This document shows, piece by piece, positions 63,155 through 64,000 of a stretch of 64,000 nucleotides of DNA. Position 1 is the first letter of the stretch; every line of letters begins with the position of its first letter. This DNA comes from Sipunculus nudus (taxonomy: Eukaryota > Annelida > Sipuncula > Golfingiida > Sipunculidae). The notes under the pieces are model-generated. The model ran no database searches and was not told the origin of the DNA. It saw only the letters and a program-made list of their open reading frames with translations. The DNA lies in contig CM049311.1 in NCBI GenBank assembly GCA_026874595.1, forward strand, positions 73,162,953 through 73,226,952. Direction: 5' to 3'. A program made the position numbers and the translations under genes.

Positions 63155-63420
63155 AAATCATTTTTTATTGATCTACATTGGCTACCAATAAGTCAATGTA
63201 TCATTCACAAAATCTACCTTATAACATATCATGCATTGCCTGGTCAAACACCAAAATACATTTAATGAACCAATTTTAACAATTATCAACAACTTCATGT
63301 TCCCAGGTCCTCCAATTAGTATGTTAATCACATGTTCAGCCAGCAGAAATCTATCAATGTTTAGTGGCAAGGCTTTAAATGTTTGGCCAGAAATTGGGAA
63401 CAAGCCATTAAATGTTTAAT
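63155..63420 (+). pseudogene. Decayed non-LTR retrotransposon reverse-transcriptase C-terminal fragment
   Basis: The + strand frame at about 63169 reads IDLHWLPISQCIIHKIYLIT, then a stop. LHWLPI is the conserved motif just after the RT domain of CR1/Jockey/L2-like elements. Further on, in another frame, come GKALNVWPEIGN, the counterpart of the G(x)RAFSVxxPKLWN block. Stops and frame shifts show it is dead. About 265 bp remain. Confidence 0.65.
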
Positions 63421-63665
63421 GCTCTTTGTCACCCCTAACTTAACGTGAAAACTTTACAACGGATATATCCTATAATTCCATACGATGGGTTTACGCTCGC
63501 CACTTGATTTCACTCATCAAGAAATTAGATCCCGGTCATTACAGGTGACATTTCCAGGTTCTTTTAAGGACGTGTATTAAAATACCAGACAATCATACAC
63601 CCAGATCAATAGAAACTATGAGACATCAGGTTAAATTCACAAATATAATTCAAGACAATACTTAC
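63421..63665. other. Intergenic/intronic, no recognised feature
   Basis: No coding or repeat signature seen between the retrotransposon remnant and the putative minus-strand donor at 63665. Confidence 0.4.
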
Positions 63666-64000
63666 AGAGACACAAATGTGAGTGTGTGCGTTGATGTGTC
63701 AATACGACAGTTCTTCACATTAAAATTACAGGATATTTACTGGGTCCATGGTTTGTATAAAAAACAATAATGTCCAGTTCCTTCAGAGATCTCTGGTTAC
63801 TGTTTTGTGTAGAATCTAGCGTATGGTTAGCACCATATAGATCTAGTCTTTCTGAGTTTAGCGATCTTCAACTGATCTTGCTTGTCAGCGACCCGGGTAG
63901 GTTTACGTTCACATGAATGCAATAGCGCTCTTTGTTTACGTAGAGCTTAGAGTCCTTGACCTTGCTCGTGTAGCAATGGTTTCTCGGCTTACGGCGGTTA
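63666..64000 (-). other. Possible 5' non-coding exon/promoter side of the ASB-like gene
   Basis: On the minus strand a consensus donor, TCTCT|GTAAGT, lies at 63666/63665. It would pair with the acceptor ending at 61896 just before the ASB coding exon, giving a 1.8-kb 5' intron that holds the SINEs, MITE and LINE remnant. There is no coding signature. This is an inference from two splice-like motifs; the sequence could equally belong to another transcript. Confidence 0.25.

Overview
This is animal nuclear DNA: AT-rich, intron-dense and crowded with repeats. The repeat content (rolling-circle-like elements with GTCC microsatellites, tandem cores and terminal hairpins; tRNA-derived SINEs) fits a lophotrochozoan, most likely a bivalve mollusc. 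Species and phylum are inferred, not proven.

Two host genes are supported. (1) Positions 3705-53964, + strand, hold the 3' part of a PHIP/BRWD-family gene (bromodomain and WD-repeat protein). Twenty exons join without a phase break into 1267 codons plus a stop. They encode the linker after the WD40 propeller, a cryptic Tudor/chromo-like H3K4me reader region, two bromodomains and a Ser/acidic tail with a conserved C-terminal motif. The WD40 exons lie upstream of the window. (2) Positions 60801-61862, - strand, hold a one-coding-exon ankyrin-repeat and SOCS-box (ASB-like) gene, probably with a 5' non-coding exon further right.

The PHIP introns are filled by at least five families of non-autonomous elements, called A-E here. 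Families A, B, C and E show the Helentron/HINE plan: subterminal inverted repeats (clear in A, B and E, weaker in C), a short hairpin near the 3' end, a tandem-repeat core and, where junctions can be tested, insertion between two T residues (one C copy fits A|T). D shares the complementary ends and CTAG terminus but shows no 3' hairpin. Every copy recognised lies in the same orientation as the gene. Some are nested several deep, for example A[B[E and C]] at 21926-28250. Also present are a LINE remnant (14052-14822), a TIR DNA transposon (48747-50121), two MITE-like elements, two tRNA-SINEs in opposite orientation and a decayed reverse-transcriptase tail (63155-63420).

The main observations are: two minisatellites that amplify an intron/exon acceptor junction into arrays of decoy 3' splice sites; an Asn in bromodomain 2 where vertebrate paralogues carry Thr; one GC-AG intron; perfect palindromic oestrogen-response-type sites and other AGGTCA arrays inside the repeat cores; and a 12-bp palindrome, GGTGGCGCCACC, shared by families B-E whose ends differ. 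Identifications rest on recalled family features and on comparisons within this window; no search was run.
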